Below, one piece after another: positions 1-7,681 of a DNA stretch of 36,561 nt. Numbering within the stretch: position 1 is the first letter of the stretch; the number at the start of each line of letters is the position of its first letter. The stretch is from positions 1,555 through 38,115 of the forward strand of contig DCHC01000015.1 of assembly GCA_002314755.1 (NCBI GenBank), read 5' to 3'. The notes beneath the pieces were generated by a model, which saw only the letters and a list, made by a program, of their open reading frames with translations, was not told the origin of the DNA and made no database searches. This DNA is from Faecalibacterium sp. UBA1762. Lineage in GTDB: Bacteria > Bacillota > Clostridia > Oscillospirales > Ruminococcaceae. Position numbers and translations under genes: made by a program.

Positions 1-162
1 TCATCGTGGTGATGGTGGTGATGCTTGTGTCCGTCTTCATCATCGTCATCGTCGTCATCGTGGTGATGGTGGTGATGCTCGTGTCCGTCTTCATCATCGT
101 CATCGTCGCCATCATGGTGATGGTGGTGATGCTCGCACTCGCACTCATCGTCGTCATCATCG
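1..162. repeat. 54-bp tandem repeat, three copies, coding for His6/Asp-rich units
   Basis: Three head-to-tail 54-bp units (1-54, 55-108, 109-162) encode 18-residue blocks, each with six His and a run of Asp in the GTPase tail. Units one and two differ at a single base (T/C at the 26th base); the third has diverged. The array runs into the window edge, so the copy number may be larger. It is a likely reason for the contig ending here. Confidence 0.9.
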
Positions 163-806
163 TCATGGTGGGCAGCTTCGGCGGCAAGACGTTCCAGCTC
201 TGCGGCTAAAGTATTGCGCCGCTCCATAGCTTCCAGAATCACTGTGCCGGAAAGCGCTCCCCAGGGGGTGGTGATAACGGTGGCGTCGGTGTTATGCTCC
301 CGCAGCAGGGCGACAATAGCTGCCAGCTTTTCTTCTCCCATGCCATCGGTACGGCTTAAGACGATGCAACCGGCGTGCTCAATCTGGTTATTGAAAAATT
401 CGCCGAAATTTTTCATATACATTTTGCACTTGTTGGCGTCGGCGACGGTAGTAAAGCTGTTCATCTCCACACCGTCCACCTTCAGGTTCTGTACGGCACG
501 GATGACGTCACTCAGCTTGCCTACGCCGGAGGGTTCGATCAAAATGCGGTCAGGATGGTAGGTCTCCAGTACCTTTTCTAATGCCTCGCCGAAATCGCCC
601 ACCAAAGAGCAGCAGATGCATCCGGAATTCATCTCGGTGACTTCGATGCCGGCATCTTTCATAAAACCGCCGTCAATACCGATTTCGCCGAATTCATTTT
701 CAATCAATACCAGCCGCTCTCCGGCAAAGGCCTCCTGAATCAGCTTTTTGATTAGGGTCGTTTTGCCGGCACCCAGAAAACCGGAAAAAATATCAATTTT
801 TGTCAT
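1..806 (-). CDS. COG0523/CobW-family GTPase with His/Asp-rich tail (3' truncated by window edge)
   Basis: G3E-family P-loop GTPase of the COG0523 metal-chaperone group, which helps load or distribute Zn, Co or Ni. The Walker A GFLGAGKT lies at residues 9-16, an ENEFGEIGID switch motif at about 36-45, and the family's metal-binding GCICC at about 62-66. SRTD near residue 152 stands in the place of the guanine-specificity NKxD motif. After about residue 215 the chain becomes an Asp/His repeat tail with runs of six His, which continues off the window, so the C-terminal domain and stop are not seen. I chose the ATG at 806 because GAAAGAG lies 9 nt upstream; an in-frame ATG at 815 would overlap that site. 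A sigma-A promoter lies about 90 bp upstream. Family assignment is firm; the metal is inferred from the His-rich tail. Confidence 0.9.
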   Translation of the reverse strand, partial: MTKIDIFSGFLGAGKTTLIKKLIQEAFAGERLVLIENEFGEIGIDGGFMKDAGIEVTEMNSGCICCSLVGDFGEALEKVLETYHPDRILIEPSGVGKLSDVIRAVQNLKVDGVEMNSFTTVADANKCKMYMKNFGEFFNNQIEHAGCIVLSRTDGMGEEKLAAIVALLREHNTDATVITTPWGALSGTVILEAMERRNTLAAELERLAAEAAHHDDDDDDECECEHHHHHHDGDDDDDEDGHEHHHHHHDDDDDDDEDGHKHHHHHHD

Positions 807-894
807 AGTAATCATCTCTTTCTTGTTATTTCACCCTCATAAAAAGATGAGGTTATCAGGATATTCCTAAAGGAAAGCATTCGCTCGACGTATT

Positions 895-923
895 ATTATA
901 CCCTGCCATAACCAAAAAAACAA
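895..923 (-). promoter_or_regulatory. sigma-A promoter for the COG0523 GTPase gene
   Basis: On the minus strand TTGTTT (918-923) and TATAAT (895-900) are separated by exactly 17 bp. The roughly 80-nt leader that follows holds a small hairpin (CCTCAT...ATGAGG, about 833-850). No Zur-like palindrome was evident. Confidence 0.75.
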
Positions 924-1004
924 GCCCTCGTTATGCAAAAAGCAAGCCATTAACGCAAAAAACAGAGAAAACCGGCGGTGGGGCACGGACAACTTTTGCG
1001 CGAA

Positions 1005-1051
1005 AGAAAAGGTACGGAGCGCCGTCACAAAAGGAGCGGCTATTCCGTACC
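1005..1051 (-). terminator. intrinsic terminator of the cupin gene
   Basis: GGTACGGA (1011-1018) pairs with TCCGTACC (1044-1051), with further GCCG/CGGC pairing inside. Read on the minus strand the stem is followed by TTTTCTTT. It sits 20 bases past the cupin stop. Confidence 0.8.
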
Positions 1052-1071
1052 GTATTCATAGGACGACAAGC

Positions 1072-1437
1072 TTATTTTGCAGTCCCGGGCAGCTCTTTCC
1101 ACCAGAAAGCTGCCCAGAGCAAAGGCTCCTCAGACTGATTGATCACAGTGTGCCAAACACCGGGACGCACTGTAATGACAGTGCCCGGGCTGACCTTGTA
1201 AACCTTGTCATCCAACTCCATCAGACCCTCTCCACGGTAAAAGGTAAACAGCTCCTGATTCTCTTCGTGAACATGCTTATCCATAATGCCGGGGTGATCC
1301 AGATATCCCCAGGAATGCCCGAACGGGGTGGGAAAATCCTCCGGAACCATCGGAGAGGCTAAAATGGTATCCTCGTGGGCTAAGAATGCTTTTTCGGGGT
1401 CAAAGGGAAAATAGTTTTCAATTTTACTGTCTTGCAT
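1072..1437 (-). CDS. small single-domain cupin protein
   Basis: A 121-residue protein that is a single cupin_2 barrel. The first cupin motif is the HVHEENQELFTFYRGEG segment near residue 55, giving two His and a Glu as metal ligands; the second is PGVWH near residue 92, giving the remaining His. Single-domain cupins of this type are either sugar or small-molecule isomerases and dioxygenases, or ligand-binding proteins; nothing here fixes the substrate. AAAGGAG lies 9 nt upstream of the ATG. It lies downstream of a gene remnant on the same strand and has its own terminator. Neighbouring glycoside-hydrolase-like genes make a sugar-related role plausible, but that is inference. Confidence 0.85.
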   Translation of the reverse strand: MQDSKIENYFPFDPEKAFLAHEDTILASPMVPEDFPTPFGHSWGYLDHPGIMDKHVHEENQELFTFYRGEGLMELDDKVYKVSPGTVITVRPGVWHTVINQSEEPLLWAAFWWKELPGTAK

Positions 1438-1496
1438 ATCTGATACTCCTTTGCAGAATGGGTTTTACCGGCCGGTCAGGTCGGTAAGGATAACTG

Positions 1497-1628
1497 TTAA
1501 AGCTTGGGATAACCAAAGGTATTGACCAGAAAATTGGTGTGGGCATGACTGGTGGCGAAGTCACCTGGAACAGCCTTCAGAACAATGTCGCCTGTGGCGT
1601 CGGGGATGCGAAGCATACGGTCTTCCAT
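1497..1628 (-). pseudogene. 43-codon remnant resembling the N-terminus of a clostridial orotate-PRT-like phosphoribosyltransferase
   Basis: A 43-codon frame starts at an ATG with AGAGAGG placed 9-10 nt upstream. It reads MEDRMLRIP, then LKAVPGDFATSHAHTNFLVN, before stopping with TAA. The GxFATSHxHxN block resembles, from memory, the opening of the longer Firmicutes PyrE-like phosphoribosyltransferases. Everything after that block is missing, including the PRPP-binding loop. Either a 3' deletion left a translatable stub or this is a coincidental small gene. The cupin starts 60 bases downstream on the same strand, so the stub may now serve as a translated leader. The homology is from memory and unverified. 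Confidence 0.4.
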
Positions 1629-1941
1629 ACTGTAAACCCTCTCTTTCGGAAAGCATTAAAGATTGTCGGCGGAAGCGGTCTGCTGAAATGTTTTTCGCAT
1701 TTTGTCCGATAGATAACCGGGAAAGGAGTCTTCGTACCGACGGGGTAGGCCATAGCATCAAAGGGTACGGACTCACTATCCGTTACAAACAGTATATAGT
1801 ATACTTCTCGATATAGTATACTTCTCGAAAATTCAATTTATTAACAGGGCAAATCGGGGAGACTCTTTTGTGAAAAATTACAAACTATATCCATTATCGT
1901 GCGAATATACGGAATGAACATCCGATAATGCAAAAGCATCG
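1629..1941. other. gene-free stretch upstream of the cupin region
   Basis: No convincing gene was seen here. The minus-strand frames between 1640 and 1780 are broken by stops, although one reads YEDSFPGYLSDKMRKTFQQT and could be a decayed end of a gene. The stretch holds the tandem TATACT repeat (1795-1828) and a weak hairpin (CATTATCG 1892-1899 with CGATAATG 1923-1930) just past the end of the beta-helix gene. Confidence 0.5.
1795..1828. repeat. two perfect 17-bp direct repeats containing TATACT boxes
   Basis: The unit TATAGTATACTTCTCGA occurs twice without a gap (1795-1811 and 1812-1828). Each contains the palindromic core TATAGTATA, and the minus-strand reading gives two TATACT -10-like hexamers. 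No good -35 is at 17 bp from either, so it could be a doubled operator or a duplicated promoter element for the remnant/cupin transcript. Confidence 0.55.
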
Positions 1942-3636
1942 TCAGACCTCAGTCAGAGGTTCCACCGACATGTTCGCACACTCCTCAAACAAAAAGCCGT
2001 TTTCGCCCAGCTTTTCGTGAGCGCCACCTACACTGTCGATTTTGTGCCAGCGGTTATTCTTAAAGGTCAGATTCCGGGTGTTGCGGGCGTATACGATGCG
2101 GGGGGTATCCTGTTCAAACAGGCAATTCTCTACGGTAAAGCCGGAATGATACAACAGATTTTCTCCCTTGGGAAGCATGGGGACAAAACTGATTGCGGCA
2201 CCTGCCGTATAAGCACTGTCGGAAAAACGGCATCCCCGCACAGTGACATTCTGTACGCACCCGCTTTCAAACCAGCTGCCGGCGTCTCCGCTCATCTCAA
2301 TTGCGCTGTACATGTTGGAAAAGCTGCAATCTTCGATAAGTACAGGTTTGCAGGTGGAGATCAGAAAACCGCGAGGCCGGTTCCAGCCGACTGTGCATCC
2401 ACGGATCGTGACGTTGGGCATGCAGGTGTAGTTTTCTACACCTAGACCGATAGCGGCAGCAGAGGGCAGAGGCTGAGTCAGCTGAATACGGATCAGCTGC
2501 TCGTTGATAAGCGCAGCATCCTTTACTGTTGCTGTGGCAATGCGGGTCAAGGTGCGCCGCTCCACCAGAGCAATTTCATCGCCGGGGCGGTAGGGCAATA
2601 CACCGTGCTGCTGAAAATGCATCAGTTGTACGGTCATGGTATCCGGGGCTGGAAAATCCTTGATGACAGTATAAATGCCATGAATATTTCCGGCGTCATC
2701 CAGCATGTGGGTAAAGCTGCAGTCCTCCAGCAACAGATTGCCGCTGCAGTGGACAAAGTGGGTGGCGTCTGCATTGACGGTCAGCAGACGGTCACCGCAC
2801 AGCCCGGTTTTCACTCTGCGCAGGGTGATATTTTCGCACAGCTGGCCGATGACACCCATGGAGGCACTGTGGTACAGAGTGATATCTTCCAACAGGGTAT
2901 CGGTGCTATTCTGCAGGAAGAAACCCGGATAGTCCCGCTTGCTATGGGTGCATACCCAATAGTTGCCGACGGTGTGGCCGGTAACGCCGTGCAGACGGAC
3001 GGCACCGTCAGGCAACAGCTCGGCACGGACGGTACGAGTCATAAAATCCAGGAAATTGGCTTCCTTGGGTGCGTGCCAGCGCATCAGATAGGGGTCGCCG
3101 GCAGGTATGCGCTTTTCGGCGTCAAACTCGGTGACCAGCAGGGTCATCTGCTCCAATCCACGGGAGCTGATGCCACTCTCCGGATCAAAGAAGATCAGTA
3201 CGCCGTCCTCCACCGTAAAAGGGTATTCCTCTGTAAAGGTCAAGTCGGTATAGTCTTCTCCACATCGGACGATTTTGCCCTGTGAGTAGAACGGGCGGAC
3301 ATAATCCACTGAAACGCCGCGCACCGTGACATTGCTGCAGCCGTCAAGAATAAAAGGGGAGATGCCGCCATGGAAAACAAGGTCAGCGCCTTGACCGTCT
3401 ACGGTCAAGCCGTCAAAGCCGATCAGAGGAAAAGCGACGGGTTTGCGGCCGCCGTCGTTGTTAGAGGGCCAATACTCCCTTACGGTTGCATGGTCCGGCC
3501 AAAAGTGGTAACAGCCATCGCCTAACACCAGGGTGGCGTTTTGCTGTCCGCGGCAGGCAAAAAGCGCCTCCAGCACGGCAGGGGTTGAATTACCGTTTTC
3601 CGCCAGATGCAGATAGTCCTTCAGATAGATGTTCAT
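1942..3636 (-). CDS. right-handed parallel beta-helix glycosidase, GH110-like (alpha-1,3-galactosidase type)
   Basis: A 564-residue protein with many beta-helix rungs (ENITLRRVK, VTIRGCTVGW, VTVRGCRFSD and others). The N-terminal part, AFPLIGFDGLTVDGQGADLV followed by FHGGISPF, matches my recollection of GH110 enzymes, which cut terminal alpha-1,3-galactose from blood-group-B or linear B antigens. No signal peptide or lipobox is visible, so it would act in the cytoplasm on imported oligosaccharide, unlike many exported GH110 enzymes. AAAGGA precedes the ATG. A terminator lies only 23 bp upstream of the start, so expression may depend on read-through or on a promoter I could not identify. The beta-helix fold is certain; the GH110 label is moderate, and another beta-helix family is possible. 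Confidence 0.7.
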   Translation of the reverse strand: MNIYLKDYLHLAENGNSTPAVLEALFACRGQQNATLVLGDGCYHFWPDHATVREYWPSNNDGGRKPVAFPLIGFDGLTVDGQGADLVFHGGISPFILDGCSNVTVRGVSVDYVRPFYSQGKIVRCGEDYTDLTFTEEYPFTVEDGVLIFFDPESGISSRGLEQMTLLVTEFDAEKRIPAGDPYLMRWHAPKEANFLDFMTRTVRAELLPDGAVRLHGVTGHTVGNYWVCTHSKRDYPGFFLQNSTDTLLEDITLYHSASMGVIGQLCENITLRRVKTGLCGDRLLTVNADATHFVHCSGNLLLEDCSFTHMLDDAGNIHGIYTVIKDFPAPDTMTVQLMHFQQHGVLPYRPGDEIALVERRTLTRIATATVKDAALINEQLIRIQLTQPLPSAAAIGLGVENYTCMPNVTIRGCTVGWNRPRGFLISTCKPVLIEDCSFSNMYSAIEMSGDAGSWFESGCVQNVTVRGCRFSDSAYTAGAAISFVPMLPKGENLLYHSGFTVENCLFEQDTPRIVYARNTRNLTFKNNRWHKIDSVGGAHEKLGENGFLFEECANMSVEPLTEV

Positions 3637-3658
3637 CCTGTTGCATTCCTTTCCTTTT

Positions 3659-3706
3659 TAAAAAGCTCTGTCACAACTGCAGCAAGCTGCGGTAACAGAG
3701 CTTTTT
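3659..3706 (-). terminator. intrinsic terminator after the ddl-murI-DUF1934 operon
   Basis: AAAAAGCTCTGT (3660-3671) pairs with ACAGAGCTTTTT (3695-3706), a 12-bp stem around a CTGCAG-containing loop that can itself pair. T-rich tails on both sides make it potentially bidirectional. It also lies within the 5' leader region of the beta-helix gene. Confidence 0.85.
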
Positions 3707-3733
3707 CTCTTTTGAAATCCGTACAAAAACAAT

Positions 3734-4168
3734 TCAGATTTTGCGCACGGAAATCTGTACAATGTTGTGAGATACGACCTGTTCATCAAAATCCAGCAGA
3801 TAACCGAAAACAAGCTCACCGCCCTGTTCGGTCAGATTACAGCGAATCTCGTCGGCAGTGATGCCCAGAGAGAATGCGCCGGCGCCGCTGTCATAATGGC
3901 AGATATGACGGATGTCTTTTTCTATGGTCAGTTGACTTTGGGCGGCGCCAAATCGCAGCATACCCACCTTGTTGCCGGATAAATCCGCCTTGATGGTAGT
4001 GGTGCAATCGGCGTAACCGGTTGCCTCTGTTTCTTTATAGGTAATATAGGAGCTGCGGTCTTTCAGACAAAACTCTCCTTTGGTAGCCAAAGAGATATGC
4101 TCTTTTTCTCCGGCGGCCTCCTGGATGCTTTCCACCCGGATTAAGTACTCTTCCCGAATCTGGCGCAA
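3734..4168 (-). CDS. DUF1934 (YwiB-like) beta-barrel protein
   Basis: A 144-residue soluble protein of the DUF1934/YwiB family, small calycin-like beta-barrels of unknown function. Typical family features are an N-terminal RVESIQ strand, the segment YKETEATGYADCTTTIKADL, and a run of amphipathic strands to the end. I chose the TTG at 4168 because GGGAGGT lies 5 nt upstream. The in-frame TTG at 4213 overlaps the murI stop but has no comparable ribosome site. It is the last gene of ddl-murI-DUF1934 and is followed by a strong terminator, suggesting a role tied to wall-precursor supply. That link is inference from position only. Confidence 0.8.
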   Translation of the reverse strand: MRQIREEYLIRVESIQEAAGEKEHISLATKGEFCLKDRSSYITYKETEATGYADCTTTIKADLSGNKVGMLRFGAAQSQLTIEKDIRHICHYDSGAGAFSLGITADEIRCNLTEQGGELVFGYLLDFDEQVVSHNIVQISVRKI

Positions 4169-4209
4169 ACCGTACCTCCCTTTTCGCTGTGATGTAAAAT
4201 GACGATAAA

Positions 4210-5088
4210 TCAAATGAATTGTTGCGTTCCGGTCACCGCTTCAGCAAAGGCGGCGGCATCCACTGCGGTGACCCCGGATAAGGGCGCGCCGAGCAGAGCA
4301 GCGGCATTGGCGGAAAAGGCCTTCGCATTTCCGCTGACAAAACAACGGATCTTGCCCTCACGACTGCGCAGATCCAAAGTCGGGGCAGGACAATCGGCGA
4401 GCAAAGCGGCGGCGGCCTCCCCGGCAGAGTCGATCAACTGCAGCTGTCCGTCAGAAAGCTTTTTAATCAACGGAGCGATCAGGGTATAATGAGTACACCC
4501 TAAAATCAAAGTGTCACAGCCGGCGGCGAGAACAGGAATCAGATACTCCTGCACAGCCGCGACCATCTCATTGCCGGTTGCCTTGCCACCCTCAATTAGC
4601 GGTACCAGACTGGGACACGGTAGGGCGACAGGCTGTACCGTTTGATCTTTTGCGGTGAGAGCTGAAACATAGCTGCCGCTTCGAATGGTGGCTTCGGTGG
4701 CCCATATTCCGATTTTTTTGTTTTTGCTTACCTGCAGGGCGGCGTCGGTAGCAGCCAGTACAACCCCCTGACAGGGTAGCGGAAGCGTTTCCCATTCCTC
4801 GGCGGGCAGCACCGAGCTGATGGTCCCGCAGGCGATGAGGATGCGATCCACCCCTTTAGACTGTAAGAAACGGATGTTTTGATGGGCAAAACGGATCAGC
4901 TCGGTCCGATCTCTGCCACCATAGGGAACACGGGCAGTATCTCCGAAATAGATATAATCGTTCCAGGGCGCCAGAGTCTGCAGACGACGCAGACCGGTCA
5001 AACCGCCCAAACCGCTGTCAAAAACACCGACAGTCAGCGAAGAGTCGTTTTCGACAGGCCGAGCTATCTTCCTATCGATTGAATTCAT
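4210..5088 (-). CDS. murI: glutamate racemase
   Basis: Converts L-glutamate to D-glutamate for peptidoglycan. At 292 residues it is slightly longer than usual because of an N-terminal extension of about 17 residues. The substrate loop FDSGLGGLTGL is at 23-33, and YFGDTARVPYG follows at 47-57. The two catalytic cysteines are C87 (in IACGTISS) and C198 (in LGCTHY). The first motif reads CGT where most racemases have CNT, so the Asn next to the nucleophile is Gly. The ATG overlaps the ddl stop in an ATGA arrangement, which implies translational coupling. Its end lies 41 bases before the DUF1934 start. Confidence 0.93.
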   Translation of the reverse strand: MNSIDRKIARPVENDSSLTVGVFDSGLGGLTGLRRLQTLAPWNDYIYFGDTARVPYGGRDRTELIRFAHQNIRFLQSKGVDRILIACGTISSVLPAEEWETLPLPCQGVVLAATDAALQVSKNKKIGIWATEATIRSGSYVSALTAKDQTVQPVALPCPSLVPLIEGGKATGNEMVAAVQEYLIPVLAAGCDTLILGCTHYTLIAPLIKKLSDGQLQLIDSAGEAAAALLADCPAPTLDLRSREGKIRCFVSGNAKAFSANAAALLGAPLSGVTAVDAAAFAEAVTGTQQFI

Positions 5089-6194
5089 CGGTTGCAGCTC
5101 CGCTTTTGCACAGCTTTCCGATGGGCGCTACGCTCTTCGGCAAGGGCAATCAGTTTGCACAACAGTTCGCGGCAGGCAATGCCTTCATGTGCCATCAGCT
5201 TGGGGTACATGCTGATGGGGGTGAAGCCGGGCAGGGTGTTGATCTCATTAATCAAAACCGTACCGTCCTCACGTACAAAGAAATCACAGCGGGACAGACC
5301 GCTGCAGCCCAGTGCGGTATATGCTTTCCGTGCCAGGCGGCGCACCTCCATCAGCTGTTCCCGCTCAATGTGGGCAGGAATAACCGTTTTGCTCTCAGAA
5401 GAGACATATTTGGCGTCATAATCATAAAACTCTGCTGCCGCCAATACCTCGCCGGGGGTGCTTGCCAGCAAGCTGGCTTCGCCGTTTTCGGCGTTGCCCA
5501 TCACGGCACATTCCACCTCGTGACCGACAACGGCCTCTTCAAATACGATCCGGTCGTCATGCCAGGCGGCAAGCTCTACGGCAGCGCGCAGCTGTTCTTT
5601 ATCGGTTGCTTTAGTTACGCCCACACTGCTGCCGGCGTTGGCAGGCTTGACAAAAATGGGATAGTGCAGTTTTTCTGCCAGACGTGCCTCGATTTCATCA
5701 AAACGGTCTATATCGGCAGTGGTCATCCAGTCCCACCTGCAGTGGGGAACACCGGCTGCGTCAAACAGGGTATTGGTGACAATCTTATCCATGCAGGTGC
5801 TGCTGGCCAAAACTCCGCAGCCCACATAAGGAATACCGGAGATTTCCAGCAGACCCTGGACGGTGCCATCCTCTCCGTTACGACCATGCAGCCAGGGCAA
5901 AACCACATCCACATACATAGTGGTATAGGCATCGCCCTCTTTAATCATGATGCCGTGTACGCTGCGGTCAGGGCTGATAATTGCCTCGCAGCAGCCTTCG
6001 TTCTGCTCCCAGGCGCCGGAACGCATCTCATCGGTGGAACCGGGAAAGTACAACCAGCGGCCGTCCTTGGTAATGCCGATGGGCAGCGCCTCACAGTCAT
6101 CGGGCAGGTTTTCTACAGCACAGGCAGCTGAAACACGGGAGACCTCATGTTCACTGGATACACCGCCGAACAAAACAACAACTTTTTTCTTCAT
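5085..6194 (-). CDS. ddl: D-alanine--D-alanine ligase
   Basis: ATP-grasp ligase joining two D-alanines for the peptidoglycan stem peptide; 369 residues, normal for the family. The N-terminal VVVLFGGVSSEHEVS, the central KPANAGSSVGVTKA, the FYDYDAKYVS loop and the C-terminal LINEINTLPGFTPISMYPK are all present. The FYDYxAKY loop keeps the tyrosine typical of D-Ala-D-Ala rather than D-Ala-D-Lac enzymes. The chosen ATG begins MKKKVVVLFGG and has GGGAAG 8 nt upstream; an upstream in-frame start lacks a ribosome site. It is the first gene of the ddl-murI-DUF1934 operon. A minus-strand -10 (TATGAT, near 6370) with TTTGCA 17 bp upstream may be its promoter. Confidence 0.95.
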   Translation of the reverse strand: MKKKVVVLFGGVSSEHEVSRVSAACAVENLPDDCEALPIGITKDGRWLYFPGSTDEMRSGAWEQNEGCCEAIISPDRSVHGIMIKEGDAYTTMYVDVVLPWLHGRNGEDGTVQGLLEISGIPYVGCGVLASSTCMDKIVTNTLFDAAGVPHCRWDWMTTADIDRFDEIEARLAEKLHYPIFVKPANAGSSVGVTKATDKEQLRAAVELAAWHDDRIVFEEAVVGHEVECAVMGNAENGEASLLASTPGEVLAAAEFYDYDAKYVSSESKTVIPAHIEREQLMEVRRLARKAYTALGCSGLSRCDFFVREDGTVLINEINTLPGFTPISMYPKLMAHEGIACRELLCKLIALAEERSAHRKAVQKRSCNR

Positions 6195-6388
6195 AACGAA
6201 TACTTCCCTTCTAAGATAAAGGATAAAACCGTCTGACATTATAATATGCGAAACAGAACCGGCGGTTCATACCAAAAGATGCCTGCCGCATTGCTGTATC
6301 AAAAAGACAGTTTTGAAAATACCAAATGATCACAAATCGGCTTTTATGGACGAATCACAGGTAGATATTATCATAGCACAAAAAAGGG

Positions 6389-6430
6389 CCTCTGCAAAGA
6401 GGAAAAACGCGGTGCAGAGGTATTTTTTAC
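6389..6430. terminator. bidirectional hairpin terminator between ddl and the rpmG operon
   Basis: CCTCTGCA (6389-6396) pairs with TGCAGAGG (6413-6420), flanked by TATTTTTT on the plus side and by CCCTTTTTT in the minus reading. The 500-bp gap (6195-6696) holds this hairpin and the divergent promoters; I saw no gene in it. Confidence 0.7.
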
Positions 6431-6543
6431 AAGTTTTTACCGGAAAAAATGACAGAAGCTAACTTACATAGGAGATGGGATGCCAAAACCCAAATGAAAA
6501 CTGCAAAAATACGCAAAATATTGAAAAGAAGGAAAATAATCTC

Positions 6544-6572
6544 TTGACGAAAAGGCAGATAGGGTATATAAT
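6544..6572 (+). promoter_or_regulatory. sigma-A promoter of the rpmG-secE-nusG operon
   Basis: TTGACG (6544-6549), a 17-bp spacer and TATAAT (6567-6572). The leader of about 115 nt contains a short stem (CCTCT/AGAGG) followed by seven Ts right at the expected start, then a GC-rich region before the rpmG ribosome site. Confidence 0.85.
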
Positions 6573-6696
6573 AAAGGCACCTCTCAAAAGAGGGTTCTTT
6601 TTTTGTGCAAAAAGATGCCCGTGCGCCGTCCGGCGCGAGAGGGAGGCTACCCCGGATTCTGCCGGGAAATCAACCGTTTAATGGAGGTGCCGAATT

Positions 6697-6846
6697 ATGA
6701 GAGTCAAGATTACACTGGCCTGTACTGAATGCAAGCAGCGCAACTACAACACCATGAAGGACAAGAAGAATACTCCTGACCGTCTGGAAATGAGCAAGTA
6801 CTGCCCCTTCTGCAAGAAGCACACGACCCATCGCGAAACCAAGTAA
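6697..6846 (+). CDS. rpmG: 50S ribosomal protein L33 (zinc-binding type)
   Basis: A 49-residue large-subunit protein. It has the family sequence VKITLACTEC near the start and the C-terminal KYCPFCKKHTTHRETK. The two CxxC pairs (CTEC and CPFC) mark the zinc-binding (C+) form. The ribosome site is TGGAGG, 9 nt before the ATG. It opens the secE-nusG operon, the usual position in Firmicutes. Confidence 0.97.
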   Translation: MRVKITLACTECKQRNYNTMKDKKNTPDRLEMSKYCPFCKKHTTHRETK

Positions 6847-6866
6847 TTTGAAGGAGGACTAGCCCA

Positions 6867-7085
6867 ATGGCTGAAGCGAAAAAGCCCAATGTTTTCAAAA
6901 GCATTGGTAAGTTCTTCTCTGACACGGTCAGCGAGATGAAAAAGATCGTTTGGCCCAGCTGGAAACAGGTCTGGAATAACACCGTAGCAGTGGTTGTCAT
7001 TGTTGTGGTTGCCGCCGTTGCCGTTGTCCTGCTGGATATGCTGTTCGGTTGGCTGCTGGAGCTGCTGATCGGCCTGCTCGCTTAA
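6867..7085 (+). CDS. secE: preprotein translocase subunit SecE
   Basis: A 72-residue SecE of the short, single-span type found in Gram-positives, part of the SecYEG channel. The amphipathic segment VSEMKKIVWPSWKQVWNNT (about residues 21-39) is diagnostic, followed by one transmembrane helix rich in Val, Ala and Leu (about 40-62). GGAGG lies 10 nt upstream. It lies between rpmG and nusG, as is common in bacteria. Confidence 0.96.
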   Translation: MAEAKKPNVFKSIGKFFSDTVSEMKKIVWPSWKQVWNNTVAVVVIVVVAAVAVVLLDMLFGWLLELLIGLLA

Positions 7086-7122
7086 TTCTTTTTCCGCAAC
7101 TTACAAGCAGGGAGGTTCGTGC

Positions 7123-7659
7123 ATGGAAGAAGCACAATGGTACGTCGTCCACACCTATTCCGGGTATGAGAATAAAGTTGCTGAAAATCTGATGACTTTG
7201 GTGGAAAACCGTCGGCTGCAGCATTTGATCTGCGAAGTTCGTATTCCCACCGAGATCGTTCCCGAAATAAAAAATGACAAGGTACGGGATGTAGAGCACA
7301 AGCTGTTTCCCGGTTATGTCTTTGTCAAAATGTGTATGACGGACGAAACATGGTACATTGTTCGGAATACCCGCGGTGTAACCGGTTTTGTAGGTCCCAC
7401 ATCCAAGCCGGTGCCCCTGTCTCAGGCGGAGGTAGATAAGCTGGGCGTGGAAGCTGACAAGTCGGTGGTCAAAACAGCCGAGCTGACAGTCAACTTTGCT
7501 GTCGGCGACAATGTTGAGATCACAGACGGTTCTATGACCGGGTTTATCGGTGAGGTGGAATCCATCGACACCCAGAACCGTACGGTCAAGGTTATGGTAA
7601 GCATGTTCGGCCGCGACACCGTCGCGGAGCTGGAGCTTGCCCAGGTCAAACCCGTTTAA
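7123..7659 (+). CDS. nusG: transcription elongation/antitermination factor NusG
   Basis: A 178-residue NusG that binds RNA polymerase and modulates pausing, termination and transcription-translation coupling. The NGN domain starts with WYVVHTYSGYENKVAENL and includes KLFPGYVFVKM and the VRNTRGVTGFVG segment. The KOW domain follows (VGDNVEITDGSMTGFIGEV, about residues 126-144). AGGGAGG lies 10 nt upstream of the ATG. It is third in the operon; the next gene begins after a 127-nt structured gap. Confidence 0.97.
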   Translation: MEEAQWYVVHTYSGYENKVAENLMTLVENRRLQHLICEVRIPTEIVPEIKNDKVRDVEHKLFPGYVFVKMCMTDETWYIVRNTRGVTGFVGPTSKPVPLSQAEVDKLGVEADKSVVKTAELTVNFAVGDNVEITDGSMTGFIGEVESIDTQNRTVKVMVSMFGRDTVAELELAQVKPV

Positions 7660-7681
7660 CAAACCCACTTAACGGTAAGAA

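Noticed and set aside
1..162. CRISPR-like appearance of the 54-bp array
   Set aside because: Units are directly adjacent with no spacers and are in frame with the GTPase; it is a coding tandem repeat.
1561..1776. 71-codon minus-strand frame near the PRT-like remnant
   Set aside because: It overlaps the better supported 43-codon frame out of phase and is Arg/Ser-rich, low in plausible structure.
2605..3285. 226-codon plus-strand frame opposite the beta-helix gene
   Set aside because: Antisense shadow of a repetitive beta-helix coding sequence.
5079..6131. 350-codon open frame on the plus strand opposite ddl
   Set aside because: A long antisense shadow; ddl on the minus strand carries all the expected motifs and ribosome site, and the antisense translation shows no family features.
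6475..6681. 68-codon frame upstream of rpmG
   Set aside because: It runs through the rpmG promoter and leader, is Lys/Asn-biased with no recognisable domain, and is better explained as leader sequence.
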